This document shows, in pieces, positions 7,827-16,682 of a stretch of DNA of 64,000 bases. The position numbers were made by a program, and so were the translations under genes. Numbering within the stretch: position 1 is the first letter of the stretch; the number at the start of each line of letters is the position of its first letter. The notes under the pieces are model-generated. The model saw only the letters and a program-made list of their open reading frames with translations. It did not search any database and was not told where the DNA came from. Source of the DNA: Taishania sp037189645 (GTDB taxonomy: Bacteria > Bacteroidota > Bacteroidia > Flavobacteriales_D > Crocinitomicaceae); NCBI GenBank assembly GCA_037189645.1, contig JBBCIY010000007.1, forward strand, positions 1 through 64,000, given 5' to 3'.

Positions 7827-8852
7827 TTAATCTCTGATCAAGAACTGGTAACGGTCAATGTTTTTCAATGCAATAGCTGTCCCTCTCGCCACTGCTCTCA
7901 ACGGATCCTCAGCGATGTGCACAGGCAATTTGGTTCTTGCGGAAATACGTTTGTCCAGTCCCCGCAGCATGGAACCTCCACCAGCAAGGTAAATACCGGT
8001 TTTATAAATATCTGCCGAAAGCTCAGGCGGAGTCATTTCCAGCGCGCTTAAAATCGCTTCTTCGATCTTGGAAATTGTTTTGTCAAGCGCATGGGCAATC
8101 TCAGAATACGTTACAATGATCTCTTTCGGAATACCCGTCATGAGGTCCCGTCCGCGAACGGCGAAATCTGCCGGCGGGTTATCCAGTTCCGGCAATGCCG
8201 CTCCTACTTCGATCTTGATCTGCTCCGCTGTTCGCTCTCCTACCAGGATATTGTGCTGGCGGCGCATGTATTCTTCAATATCCGCCGTGAAATCATCTCC
8301 CGCAACACGGATCGACTTATCACAGACGATTCCACCCAACGCGATCACGGCGATCTCAGACGTACCTCCACCGATATCGATGATCATGTTTCCCATCGGT
8401 TCTTCCACATCGATCCCGATCCCGATCGCGGCTGCCATGGGCTCATGGATCAGGTAAACTTCTTTTGCACCTGCATGTTCAGCAGAGTCACGAACGGCTC
8501 TTTTTTCCACCTCCGTGATCCCTGAAGGAATACAGATCACCATTCTCAAAGAAGGATTGAACAAACTTTTTCCGGGATTGATCATTTTGATCATCCCCCG
8601 GATCATCTGCTCCGCACTCTGGAAATCAGCGATCACACCATCCTGCAACGGACGTACCGTTTCAATCAATTTATGCGTTTTTCCATGCATCTGCTGCGCC
8701 TTCTTCCCGATCGCAACGATTTTCCCGGTCTGTATATCTTTCGCAACGATCGAAGGTTCGTCAACTACCACCTTATCATTCATGATGATCAGGGTGTTTG
8801 CCGTTCCAAGGTCAATTGCAATTTCCTGCGTTAAGAAGCTAAATAATCCCAT
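7827..8852 (-). CDS. mreB: Rod shape-determining protein MreB
   Basis: A bacterial actin homologue of 341 aa from the ATG at 8852 (MGLFSFLTQEIAIDLGTANT), which is the standard family start. The frame is open to 8915 but the extra 21 residues are atypical. The phosphate-1 motif DLGTANT, phosphate-2 DIGGGTSE and the adenosine motif AGGGSMLRGL are all present. MreB polymerises under the inner membrane and guides the elongation machinery. MreC/MreD do not follow; a small lipoprotein does. Confidence 0.97.
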   Translation of the reverse strand: MGLFSFLTQEIAIDLGTANTLIIMNDKVVVDEPSIVAKDIQTGKIVAIGKKAQQMHGKTHKLIETVRPLQDGVIADFQSAEQMIRGMIKMINPGKSLFNPSLRMVICIPSGITEVEKRAVRDSAEHAGAKEVYLIHEPMAAAIGIGIDVEEPMGNMIIDIGGGTSEIAVIALGGIVCDKSIRVAGDDFTADIEEYMRRQHNILVGERTAEQIKIEVGAALPELDNPPADFAVRGRDLMTGIPKEIIVTYSEIAHALDKTISKIEEAILSALEMTPPELSADIYKTGIYLAGGGSMLRGLDKRISARTKLPVHIAEDPLRAVARGTAIALKNIDRYQFLIRD

Positions 8853-8947
8853 TTGTTTATCGCCCGTTTTTAATTTAGGTATAATGTTACTCAGTTTCTT
8901 CGAAAAATTGAACAAAAAGTTACATTTTTTCGATAAAAATCTATTTT

Positions 8948-10477
8948 TTAATGTTTAAAATGCCTGTTTCCTGTGAAAACCATCGCCAGTCCGTTCGCAT
9001 TGCAATAGTCGATCGACAATTCATCTTTGATCGATCCACCTGGCTGAATCACAGCTGTAATACCTGCTTTATGAGCGATTTCCACACAATCGGGGAACGG
9101 GAAGAACGCGTCCGAAGCCATTACTGCTCCATTCAGGTCAAAGTGAAATGATTTCGCTTTGTGAATGGCCTGCTGCAACGCATCCACACGGGAAGTCTGA
9201 CCTGTTCCACTTGCAAGCAGTGTTTTATTCTTTGCAAGCACGATTGTATTTGATTTTGTATGTTTTACCAGCTTATTTGCAAACAGCAGATCCGTGATTT
9301 CATCCGCGGTCGGCTGAACAGCTGTTCTCGGTTCCAGCCCGGAAGCGGTTTCTGTCAGCAGGTCTTTGTCCTGTTCCAGCACTCCGTTCAAAATGGTACG
9401 GAACTGCTTTTCCGGAAGGGTTACATCTTTCTGAACAAGAATGATCCTGTTCTTTTTGCTTTGCAAGACAGTCAATGCCTCCGCAACATATCCCGGGGCA
9501 ATGATCACTTCACAGAACAATTCGTTGATTAATTCCGCCGTAGCCAGGTCAATCTCCCTGTTCGCGATCAGGATTCCGCCGAAAGCACTCACCGGGTCAC
9601 CTGCCAGCGCAGCTTCATACGCTTCCCTGATCGTCGCTCTTGTAGCAACGCCGCATGCATTGTTGTGCTTCAGGATTGCGAATGTAGGATCATCATTTTT
9701 AAATTCAGCGATCAGGGCAACTGCTGCATCGACGTCCAGCAAATTATTGTACGACAATTCTTTTCCGTTCAATTTGTCAAACATGGCGTCCAGATCTCCG
9801 TAGAACACTCCCTTTTGGTGCGGGTTCTCCCCGTAACGCAAGGTCTGTGCAGTCTGAATGCTTTGTTTGAACACATCCAGCTCTCCATTGTTGAAGTAAT
9901 TGAAAATGTGTGTATCGTAGTTGGAAGAAACATTGAACGCGTCTCTTGCAAATGCTTTTCGCTGCTCCAAGGTTGTTTCACTGTTTGCAGAAGAAATGAT
10001 CTCCAGGAATGCGGCATACTGCGCCTGGGAAGGAATGATCACCACATCCTGGTAATTCTTCGCCGCCGCACGGATCAAAGAGATCCCGCCAATATCGATT
10101 TTTTCAATAATATCTTCGTGAGAGGCTCCCGACGCAACGGTCTGCTCAAACGGGTACAGGTCAACAATTACGAGGTCAATCTCAGGAATTTCGTATTCAG
10201 CGATCTGTTCCTGGTCATCTGCCAGCGAACGGCGGTTCAGGATCCCTCCGAATACCTTCGGATGCAGGGTTTTCACACGACCTCCCAAAATAGAAGGGTA
10301 AGAGGTCAGATCTTCTACCCGTTCAACCGGGATGCCGAATCCCTCAATGAACGATTGTGTTCCTCCCGTGGAATAGATCACCACTCCGTCCTTGTGCAAT
10401 TGTTTCACAATCGGCTCTAAACCTGACTTATCAAAAACTGATAGTAACGCTGACTTGATTTTTTTTGTTGTGCTCAT
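8948..10477 (-). CDS. purH: Bifunctional AICAR formyltransferase / IMP cyclohydrolase
   Basis: 509 aa, the normal length for PurH. The N-terminal MGS-like IMP cyclohydrolase domain begins with KSALLSVFDKSGLEPIVK and contains STGGTQ. The C-terminal formyltransferase domain has the catalytic KHNNACGVA segment and SDAFFPFPD. It performs the last two steps of purine synthesis, AICAR to IMP. A TAACTTTG promoter element lies at 10502-10509. MreB lies 96 bp downstream on the same strand and probably has its own promoter. Confidence 0.98.
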   Translation of the reverse strand: MSTTKKIKSALLSVFDKSGLEPIVKQLHKDGVVIYSTGGTQSFIEGFGIPVERVEDLTSYPSILGGRVKTLHPKVFGGILNRRSLADDQEQIAEYEIPEIDLVIVDLYPFEQTVASGASHEDIIEKIDIGGISLIRAAAKNYQDVVIIPSQAQYAAFLEIISSANSETTLEQRKAFARDAFNVSSNYDTHIFNYFNNGELDVFKQSIQTAQTLRYGENPHQKGVFYGDLDAMFDKLNGKELSYNNLLDVDAAVALIAEFKNDDPTFAILKHNNACGVATRATIREAYEAALAGDPVSAFGGILIANREIDLATAELINELFCEVIIAPGYVAEALTVLQSKKNRIILVQKDVTLPEKQFRTILNGVLEQDKDLLTETASGLEPRTAVQPTADEITDLLFANKLVKHTKSNTIVLAKNKTLLASGTGQTSRVDALQQAIHKAKSFHFDLNGAVMASDAFFPFPDCVEIAHKAGITAVIQPGGSIKDELSIDYCNANGLAMVFTGNRHFKH

Positions 10478-10501
10478 TTAATCTGACTGAAAAAGAAAGC
10501 G

Positions 10502-10509
10502 CAAAGTTA
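10502..10509 (-). promoter_or_regulatory. Bacteroidete -7 promoter element for purH
   Basis: TAACTTTG on the minus strand, an exact match to TAnnTTTG, about 25 bp upstream of the purH ATG. No clear -33 TTG was found. Confidence 0.55.
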
Positions 10510-10654
10510 GCTATTTTTTTGCGTGTTAAAGCGTATGAAATCGCATAAATTAAATTTTATTCAACGGGTTTCACCACCACTCATATCCATTCTGAATTAC
10601 ACGGCAGAACAAATAAAAAATTGTTATATTCAAACTTCTTCCGTTCAAGTTCAG

Positions 10655-10662
10655 TATATTTG
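10655..10662 (+). promoter_or_regulatory. Bacteroidete -7 promoter element for the ferredoxin operon
   Basis: TATATTTG, an exact TAnnTTTG match, 22 bp upstream of the ATG at 10685. It excludes the longer open frame starting at 10523. Confidence 0.6.
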
Positions 10663-10684
10663 CACCAAATTTAAGTCTAGCGAA

Positions 10685-11032
10685 ATGGCAATTATGATTA
10701 CGGATGAGTGCATCAATTGTGGTGCATGCGAGCCGGAATGTCCAAATAATGCAATATACGAAGGTGGTGCTGAGTGGCGTTACTCAGACGGAACATCACT
10801 TACAGGACTGATTACGACTTTGGACGGGAAGGAAGTGATGGCGGATGATGAATTTGAGCCGAAAGATATGGACGTGTACTATATCGTTACCGACAAGTGT
10901 ACCGAATGTGTGGGATTTCACGATGAACCTCAGTGTGCTGCCGTGTGCCCGGTCGACTGTTGCGTAGACGATCCTGATTACCGCGAATCCGACGAAGAGC
11001 TTATTGCAAAAAAGGACTTCATGCACCTTTAA
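10685..11032 (+). CDS. 4Fe-4S dicluster ferredoxin
   Basis: 115 aa from ATG 10685 (MAIMITDECINCG). The frame is open back to 10523, but a promoter element at 10655-10662 and family length favour this start. Two cluster motifs are visible: CINCGACEPECP and CTECVGFHDEPQCAAVCPVDC, the second with the longer spacer seen in Allochromatium-type ferredoxins. Each cluster takes three Cys from one motif and one from the other. It is a soluble low-potential electron carrier. The ABC transporter genes begin 26 bp downstream on the same strand, so read-through is likely. Confidence 0.93.
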   Translation: MAIMITDECINCGACEPECPNNAIYEGGAEWRYSDGTSLTGLITTLDGKEVMADDEFEPKDMDVYYIVTDKCTECVGFHDEPQCAAVCPVDCCVDDPDYRESDEELIAKKDFMHL

Positions 11033-11058
11033 CAGCACGGAACAGGTGCTTTTTCTTT

Positions 11059-11808
11059 ATGGAAGATCCCATCATTGAAGTAAATAATCTGAAAAAAACA
11101 TATGCAGGGGCTTTGGAGCCATCCCTCAACGGGGTTTCTCTGAAAGTGAAAAAAGGAGAGGTCTATGGACTGCTCGGACCGAACGGAGCAGGGAAAACTA
11201 CGTTGATCTCGATCTTGTGCGGAGTTGTTTCTCCATCGGCAGGCAGCATACTGTACCACAACCTCCCGGTTACAGATAACCTGCAGCAACTGAAACAGGA
11301 AATCGGTGTTGTACCGCAGGACATTGCTTTGTACCCGACATTGACAGCCAGGGAGAACCTGGAGTTCTATGGAGCAATGTACGGCATTCACGGGGAAGAA
11401 CTTCGCTCTGTCATCCGTTCCTGGCTGGATAAATTTGAGCTTTCTCACGCGGCAGACCGGAGGATAGACAAATTTTCCGGAGGAATGAAGCGGCGCGTGA
11501 ACCTGATTGCAAGCATCATGCACAACCCGAAATTACTGTTCCTGGATGAGCCGACCGTCGGTGTAGATGTGCAGTCGCGTACAAAAATCATAGAGCAGCT
11601 GACAGAGCTGAATAAAAACGGGATGACCATCATCTATACTTCGCATCACCTGGCAGAAGCGGAGCATTTCTGCGATACCATCGGGATCATGGATGCCGGG
11701 AAGATCATCGCGAATGGGGCTCCTGCTGAATTAATCGGACAGACCGCTGATGCAAGGGACCTGGAAGACGTATTCCTCGCATTGACCAACAGAAAACTAC
11801 GTGACTGA
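11059..11808 (+). CDS. ABC transporter ATP-binding protein (ABC-2 / drug or lipid exporter type)
   Basis: 249 aa with Walker A GPNGAGKTT, signature FSGGMKRR, Walker B LLFLDEP and a switch His in YTSHH. It belongs to the CcmA-like group that pairs with ABC-2 permeases for export. Its stop overlaps the permease start at 11808, so the two subunits are coupled. It is followed by an acyl carrier protein and an acyltransferase, which suggests that the cargo is an acylated or peptidyl product rather than a simple ion. Confidence 0.94.
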   Translation: MEDPIIEVNNLKKTYAGALEPSLNGVSLKVKKGEVYGLLGPNGAGKTTLISILCGVVSPSAGSILYHNLPVTDNLQQLKQEIGVVPQDIALYPTLTARENLEFYGAMYGIHGEELRSVIRSWLDKFELSHAADRRIDKFSGGMKRRVNLIASIMHNPKLLFLDEPTVGVDVQSRTKIIEQLTELNKNGMTIIYTSHHLAEAEHFCDTIGIMDAGKIIANGAPAELIGQTADARDLEDVFLALTNRKLRD

Positions 11809-13094
11809 TGAAAAAGTTCCTGGCAATTATCATAAAAGAGACACGGATGCTGCTCAGAGACAAGATCGGGCTGTCCATCCTGTTTATCATGCCGCTGGTG
11901 CTCATTGTAGTGATGACAGTGATCCAGGATGCCGCATTCCATTCCATCAGTGAAGAAGGGGTTCCCCTGCTTTTTGTTGACAATGACCAGGACTCTCTTG
12001 GTATTTCAATAGGAAACGGGTTAAGAAAATCACCCCTGTGCTCCTTTTCCGACCATATAAACGGAAAACGTGCCACAGCAGAAACGGCAAAGAAAGCGGT
12101 AAGCGAAGGAAAATTCATGATCGCTGTCATTGTTCCTGAAAACGCCACCAAACGCATCCGGGCAAGTGTGGAGGACCTGGTGGGGGAAACAATGGGAGTG
12201 GAGGCGAAAGAAAATGCCAGAGCTGCGGCCGACTCCGTTGAGATCATCCTGTACATTGACCCGGTCGCAAAACATTCAATCGTGGCAACCGTGACCAGCA
12301 ACCTCCACGAGTTCATTGCCGCCATGAAAACAAAGCTGATGTTTGAAACTTTTTCCGCACAGATCGGTGAAATTGTCCCGGATGGAGTTTCCAAACCAGC
12401 CAATGCCTATGAAAAAACGCAGATCATTTCATACAAACAGGAATACGCTTCAAAATTAGAAGGAGGAGTAATCCCGAATGCCGTTCAGCACAATGTTCCC
12501 GCATGGACCATTTTCGGAATTTTCTTCATTGTGGTTTCGGTGGTAGGGAATGTCATGAAAGAAAAAAAAGACGGAAGCGCTTTCCGCCTGCACACCATGC
12601 CAACGAGCTACAGCCAGCTGATCACCGGGAAACTGGTGGTTTATGTTACCGTGTGTACCCTTCAGTTCTTCGCCATGATGCTGGTTGGCGTGTATTTTAT
12701 GCCTGTTCTGGGACTTCCTTCCCTGGATCTGGGAGACAGCTACTCCGGGCTGCTGTTCCTGGGTATTGCTACTGCATTTGCCGCAACGTCGTTCGGAATT
12801 CTGATCGGAACGGTGGCTCAAAGCGAGCAGCAGGGTGCAATTTTAGGATCTCTGTCCGTATTGCTGCTTTCTGCTTTGGGAGGAATCTGGGTTCCCACCT
12901 ATGTAATGCCCGGGGTGATGCGTACGATCAGTGAATTCTCTCCCATGAGCTGGTCAATGGACGGCTTCTACAAACTGCTTTTCAGAGGAGAAGGATTTTT
13001 CAGTACTTTTGTACCAGGTTTAAAGCTGCTTGCCATTTCCTGTATTTTCCTGTTGGGAGCATCTTTGTTCAACCGCTACAAAAAACGTGCTTAA
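11808..13094 (+). CDS. ABC-2 type permease
   Basis: 428 aa. One N-terminal transmembrane helix (about residues 20-40) is followed by a long extracytoplasmic region and a C-terminal bundle of five helices, the standard ABC-2 exporter plan. The C-terminal block GGIWVPTYVMPGVMRTI followed by FSPMSW is characteristic of the YhgE/drug-exporter branch. It is translationally coupled to the ATPase gene and 5 bp from the ACP gene. The cargo is not predictable from sequence. Confidence 0.92.
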   Translation: MKKFLAIIIKETRMLLRDKIGLSILFIMPLVLIVVMTVIQDAAFHSISEEGVPLLFVDNDQDSLGISIGNGLRKSPLCSFSDHINGKRATAETAKKAVSEGKFMIAVIVPENATKRIRASVEDLVGETMGVEAKENARAAADSVEIILYIDPVAKHSIVATVTSNLHEFIAAMKTKLMFETFSAQIGEIVPDGVSKPANAYEKTQIISYKQEYASKLEGGVIPNAVQHNVPAWTIFGIFFIVVSVVGNVMKEKKDGSAFRLHTMPTSYSQLITGKLVVYVTVCTLQFFAMMLVGVYFMPVLGLPSLDLGDSYSGLLFLGIATAFAATSFGILIGTVAQSEQQGAILGSLSVLLLSALGGIWVPTYVMPGVMRTISEFSPMSWSMDGFYKLLFRGEGFFSTFVPGLKLLAISCIFLLGASLFNRYKKRA

Positions 13095-13099
13095 TTGTT

Positions 13100-13345
13100 A
13101 TGGCAAAAGAAACTTATGAAACTGCGATCATCACTTTTCTGAAGAATAACATCCTGTCAGAAGGGGTAGAGATCACCCCTCAGACCATCCTTCGGGAAAC
13201 AGGGATCGACTCTTATTCCATCGTGGAGATCATTTTGTTCATTGAGCGTCAGTACAGCTATGTAATGCCCGATCACCTGCTGAAATCGGAAAATTTTGCG
13301 ACAGTAGCAACAATTGCCGAACTCCTGAACCAGGAACTTAACTGA
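13100..13345 (+). CDS. Free-standing acyl carrier protein
   Basis: 81 aa, the normal ACP size, four-helix. The phosphopantetheine site is GIDSYSIVEI, with Ser in the conserved DS pair. It is not the housekeeping AcpP: the flanks lack the usual fatty-acid genes and the loop sequence is divergent (DSY rather than DSL). It lies 5 bp after the permease gene and 27 bp before the HHxxxDG acyltransferase, its likely partner. It needs a phosphopantetheinyl transferase encoded elsewhere. Confidence 0.88.
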   Translation: MAKETYETAIITFLKNNILSEGVEITPQTILRETGIDSYSIVEIILFIERQYSYVMPDHLLKSENFATVATIAELLNQELN

Positions 13346-13372
13346 ATGTGCCTTCTCCTTCTGCATTAAAAC

Positions 13373-14644
13373 ATGACATTCCTCCCCAAAAAGATATACC
13401 TCAACGGCGCCGACTGTTTTCACCTGATTCTGGAAAAAAGCCGTGAATTATCCGGAGAAGGAAATAACCAGTTCTATCTCTGCCTTCAGCTGACTTCCGA
13501 AGAGGCGCTGAAAGAAATAGAAAAAAATGTTGCCGGCTCTCCCCTGCTCGACTGGATTGCAAACATCCGGTTAACAAACCCAACGATCGGTGTTCCGTTT
13601 TACCGCTACATCCGCCAGGGGAAAAGGCTTTCTATCCAAAAACACGGTCATTTCAATGAGCAATTCCCTGTAGAGTTGCTCAGCAAGGTACTTTCTGTAA
13701 AAAACAACCGGTTTTTCAGCATGGACAGCTATCAATTTGAAGGGAAAAATTACCTGTTGCTTCAATTTCATCATGTTCTGTTCGACGGTAAAGGAGCGGG
13801 AATGGTCGTAGAGCACCTGACGGGAAACCTGCCGGTGACCAGAGAAAATGTTCATTCATTGTTCCCCGGAGGATCAAAATGGAAAAACCCGGTGAAGCAA
13901 TGGAAAAACCTCATCACTGTCAAAAGAACGGTAGAAAGAACCAACCGGGGAAAAACAGCCTACCTGCCGGTCAGGTACAGCACAGAAACCGGTTTCGGCC
14001 TGTTATCCCATTCTTTTTCAAAAGAGGAAACAGACCGTATCAGGGAAAACGCAGTGAAAAACGGAGTTCGTTTCGGGTTGAATTTTTTCCAGGTGGCCTG
14101 TAGCGCGAAAGTGTACCGAAACCTCCTTGCGGATGAAGATACCTTATGGGTTCCGATTCCATACAATGGAAGAAAACGAGGTGCAGCGGGTACGATTATT
14201 TCCAATTACACTTCTTTTATCTTCCACCAGCTGACCGTCACTCCCGGAACTTCCCTGAAAGAAATCGCCGGGCAACTGCAACAGCAGATGAACGAACAGT
14301 TGAAAGACGGCCTTCCCGGAAAATACGACCGGCTGCTACAGCTCATGCGCTTTTTCCCGACCTGGTTCAATCACCTGGTAACAGTCAGGGCTTCGAAAGG
14401 GAAGATCGCAAGCTTTTTATATTCTTCAACAGAAACAGGAGAACACGCAAATAAACAACTGATTGAAAAACAATGGATCTTACCTCCTTTCTCATACCCA
14501 CCAGGATTCACCATTAATTTTTATACCCATCACGATTGCCTGCACTTTCACATTGCCTATTCCAGAAAAATGCTGGATCCCGTTACCGTAAGCCGGTTTG
14601 CCGAAGCACTGTCCGGGCAGCTGAACAGCAGTGAAGATCAATGA
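13373..14644 (+). CDS. Condensation-domain-like acyltransferase (HHxxxDG)
   Basis: A 423-aa free-standing protein. The active-site motif HHxxxDG is present as HHVLFDG at about residues 131-137, and the segment VPIPYNGRKRG followed by ISNYTSF resembles the second subdomain of NRPS condensation domains and wax-ester synthases. The C-terminal LHFHIAYSRKMLDP is the usual final strand. No adenylation or thiolation domain is attached, so its donor is most simply the ACP just upstream. It may transfer an acyl or aminoacyl group to an acceptor that the ABC pair exports. The family call rests on short motifs and fold-like pattern, so it is moderately sure. Confidence 0.72.
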   Translation: MTFLPKKIYLNGADCFHLILEKSRELSGEGNNQFYLCLQLTSEEALKEIEKNVAGSPLLDWIANIRLTNPTIGVPFYRYIRQGKRLSIQKHGHFNEQFPVELLSKVLSVKNNRFFSMDSYQFEGKNYLLLQFHHVLFDGKGAGMVVEHLTGNLPVTRENVHSLFPGGSKWKNPVKQWKNLITVKRTVERTNRGKTAYLPVRYSTETGFGLLSHSFSKEETDRIRENAVKNGVRFGLNFFQVACSAKVYRNLLADEDTLWVPIPYNGRKRGAAGTIISNYTSFIFHQLTVTPGTSLKEIAGQLQQQMNEQLKDGLPGKYDRLLQLMRFFPTWFNHLVTVRASKGKIASFLYSSTETGEHANKQLIEKQWILPPFSYPPGFTINFYTHHDCLHFHIAYSRKMLDPVTVSRFAEALSGQLNSSEDQ

Positions 14645-14668
14645 GAAACCCCATCTTCCCGTTTGCCT

Positions 14669-14702
14669 GAAAAAAAGGCTGCCTGTTAAAGACAACCTTT
14701 TT
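14669..14702 (+). terminator. Possible terminator after the ACP/acyltransferase run
   Basis: An A-rich arm (AAAAAGGCTGCC) pairs imperfectly, with two mismatches, with GACAACCTTTTT around a 7-nt loop and ends in five T. Weak but well placed, 25 bp after the stop codon. Confidence 0.45.
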
Positions 14703-15079
14703 CCTACTACTTACTACTTATACCTAACCACCTAAACCATATGACCGGCGTTGTTCACCGGCCAACTATCTTTAAACTTTATTTCTCTGTTCTTTTTATC
14801 TCCCTCCCCGTCTTTCTCGGACATCAATCGCTGCTGCTTTAAATCAGCGATGGAAGGCAAATATATGCCTTAACCCTCAGTAACACTACTAAAAACCATT
14901 CAAGTAAAGCCTCCTGTTTATAAGTGAGCATTTTTTAATAACAAGTGAGAGCACTCGTTTCACGTATTGATCTTCTTTTCAGGCAAACTGCTGCGGTACG
15001 TGAACGATCGTTCAATGCATGTGTGTGGTACAAAAACACAACCCTGCCAGGTTATCAGCATTGACTTTAATAATATTAC
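14703..15079. other. Gene-free stretch with hairpins and a perfect palindrome
   Basis: No credible gene. It holds two adjacent hairpins (ATCGCTG/CAGCGAT at 14827-14851; AAGGCA/TGCCTT at 14854-14871), two copies of AAGTGAG near 14920-14950, and a perfect 14-bp palindrome TGAACGATCGTTCA at 15001-15014 described separately. Confidence 0.5.
15001..15014. promoter_or_regulatory. Perfect 14-bp palindrome, possible TetR-family operator
   Basis: TGAACGATCGTTCA is fully self-complementary. Half-site TGAACG and even spacing resemble operators of TetR-type regulators of acyl-CoA metabolism. It is 66 bp upstream of the -7 element of the acyl-CoA carboxylase gene. The regulator is not in the window. Confidence 0.45.
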
Positions 15080-15087
15080 TATATTTG
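15080..15087 (+). promoter_or_regulatory. Bacteroidete -7 promoter element for acyl-CoA carboxylase
   Basis: TATATTTG with TTG 16 bp upstream (15061-15063). It lies 50 bp before the ATG at 15138 and excludes the longer frame from 14967. Confidence 0.65.
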
Positions 15088-15137
15088 TATCCACTCAACT
15101 AGTCGACAGAGTAGTAATTAACACGCAACAATTTAGA

Positions 15138-16679
15138 ATGGATAAAAATCAGCATTTACTAGCTCGGAGAGAAGCAGCGCAATTAGGTGGCGGACAAGCA
15201 AGAATAGACAAACAGCACCAGGGAAGTAAATTGACAGCGCGTGAGCGTGTAACATTACTGCTGGATGAAGGTTCTTTCCATGAGATAGGACAATTTGTAG
15301 AGCACAGGGCTACATCTTTCGGGCTGGACAAAACAAAATTTCCCGGAGATGGTGTAATAACCGGTTACGGAACAATCCACGGACGTCTGGTATATATTTT
15401 CTCCCAGGATTTTACAGTGTTGGGAGGTTCCCTCTCTGAAACGCATGCAGCAAAGATCTGCCGCATCATGGACCTGGCAGTAAAGAACGGAGCACCTGTG
15501 ATCGGGCTGAACGACTCAGGAGGAGCCCGCATCCAGGAAGGGGTTGTTTCCCTGGCTGGATATGCCGACATCTTTTTCAGGAATACCAGAGCGTCCGGAG
15601 TAGTTCCTCAGATCTCGGTAATCATGGGACCTTGCGCAGGAGGTGCAGTATATTCTCCCGCACTGACAGACTTCGTCTTCATGGTGGAAGATACTTCCTA
15701 TATGTTCGTTACGGGGCCAAACGTCGTAAAAACAGTTACACATGAGGAAGTGAGCTCCGAAGACCTGGGGGGAGCAAAAGCGCATGCGGAAAAATCGGGA
15801 GTGAATCACTTTACGGCATCCAATGATGTTGAGTGCCTGAAAAAAGTGCGCGACCTGATCACATATATGCCGCAAAACGCACGTGAACTGCCTCCTCATC
15901 CTTCAAAATTTGAATTCAGCGGAGCAAAGCTGGAAACCATAAAATCCATTTTGCCCGACAACACCAATTTACCGTACGATATCCGGAAAGTGATCGATGC
16001 TGTCATCGATGACCGTTCATTCAGGGAAGTGCACGAAGATTTCGCAAAGAACATTGTTGTGGGGTTTGCAAGAATCGAAGGGCGGACGATCGGTATAGTT
16101 GCCAACCAGCCCGCTTCCTTAGCCGGTGTACTGGACATCGATGCTTCCAGAAAAGGAGCACGTTTCGTTCGTTTCTGTGATTCGTTCAACATTCCGTTGC
16201 TGGTATTTGAAGACGTACCCGGGTTCCTGCCGGGAACAGACCAGGAATGGAGAGGGATCATTACGCACGGGGCAAAACTGTTGTATGCATTCTCAGAAGC
16301 GACTGTGCCACGAATCACTGTCATTACAAGAAAGGCATATGGTGGCGCATTTGACGTAATGAACTCGAAATCCATCGGGGCAGACTTAAATTTCGCGTGG
16401 CCGACTGCTGAAATTGCCGTAATGGGAGCAAAAGGAGCTGCCGAGATCATCTTCAAACGTGAAATTGCAGAAGCAGCCAACCCGGAGGAGAAATGGAAAG
16501 AAAAAGAAGCCGAATATGCTGAACTGTTCGCCAATCCATACCGTGCTGCCGAAAGGGGCATCATCGACGATGTGATCCTTCCCGAAGAAACCCGTTCAAA
16601 AGTGATCGCAGGTTTCAAAATGCTGGAGAACAAAGCTGAAGCACTTCCATTTAAAAAACACGGAAATATTCCGCTTTAA
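15138..16679 (+). CDS. Acyl-CoA (propionyl-CoA) carboxylase beta subunit
   Basis: 513 aa from ATG 15138, the usual length; the frame is open to 14967 but the promoter element at 15080 rules that out. It is a crotonase-fold carboxyltransferase with N-terminal KLTARERV followed by LLDEGSF, oxyanion segments (NDSGGARIQEG and GPCAGGAVYSP) and the C-terminal GGAFDVMNSKSIGAD block. It transfers carboxyl from biotin to an acyl-CoA, most like PccB. The biotin carboxylase/carrier subunit is not adjacent. Methylmalonyl-CoA decarboxylase alpha subunits look similar and cannot be excluded. Ferrochelatase follows after 3 bp, so both are probably on one transcript. Confidence 0.93.
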   Translation: MDKNQHLLARREAAQLGGGQARIDKQHQGSKLTARERVTLLLDEGSFHEIGQFVEHRATSFGLDKTKFPGDGVITGYGTIHGRLVYIFSQDFTVLGGSLSETHAAKICRIMDLAVKNGAPVIGLNDSGGARIQEGVVSLAGYADIFFRNTRASGVVPQISVIMGPCAGGAVYSPALTDFVFMVEDTSYMFVTGPNVVKTVTHEEVSSEDLGGAKAHAEKSGVNHFTASNDVECLKKVRDLITYMPQNARELPPHPSKFEFSGAKLETIKSILPDNTNLPYDIRKVIDAVIDDRSFREVHEDFAKNIVVGFARIEGRTIGIVANQPASLAGVLDIDASRKGARFVRFCDSFNIPLLVFEDVPGFLPGTDQEWRGIITHGAKLLYAFSEATVPRITVITRKAYGGAFDVMNSKSIGADLNFAWPTAEIAVMGAKGAAEIIFKREIAEAANPEEKWKEKEAEYAELFANPYRAAERGIIDDVILPEETRSKVIAGFKMLENKAEALPFKKHGNIPL

Positions 16680-16682
16680 GAG

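Noticed and set aside
10523..10684. N-terminal extension of the ferredoxin frame
   Set aside because: A -7 promoter element lies inside it and the family starts at the ATG at 10685.
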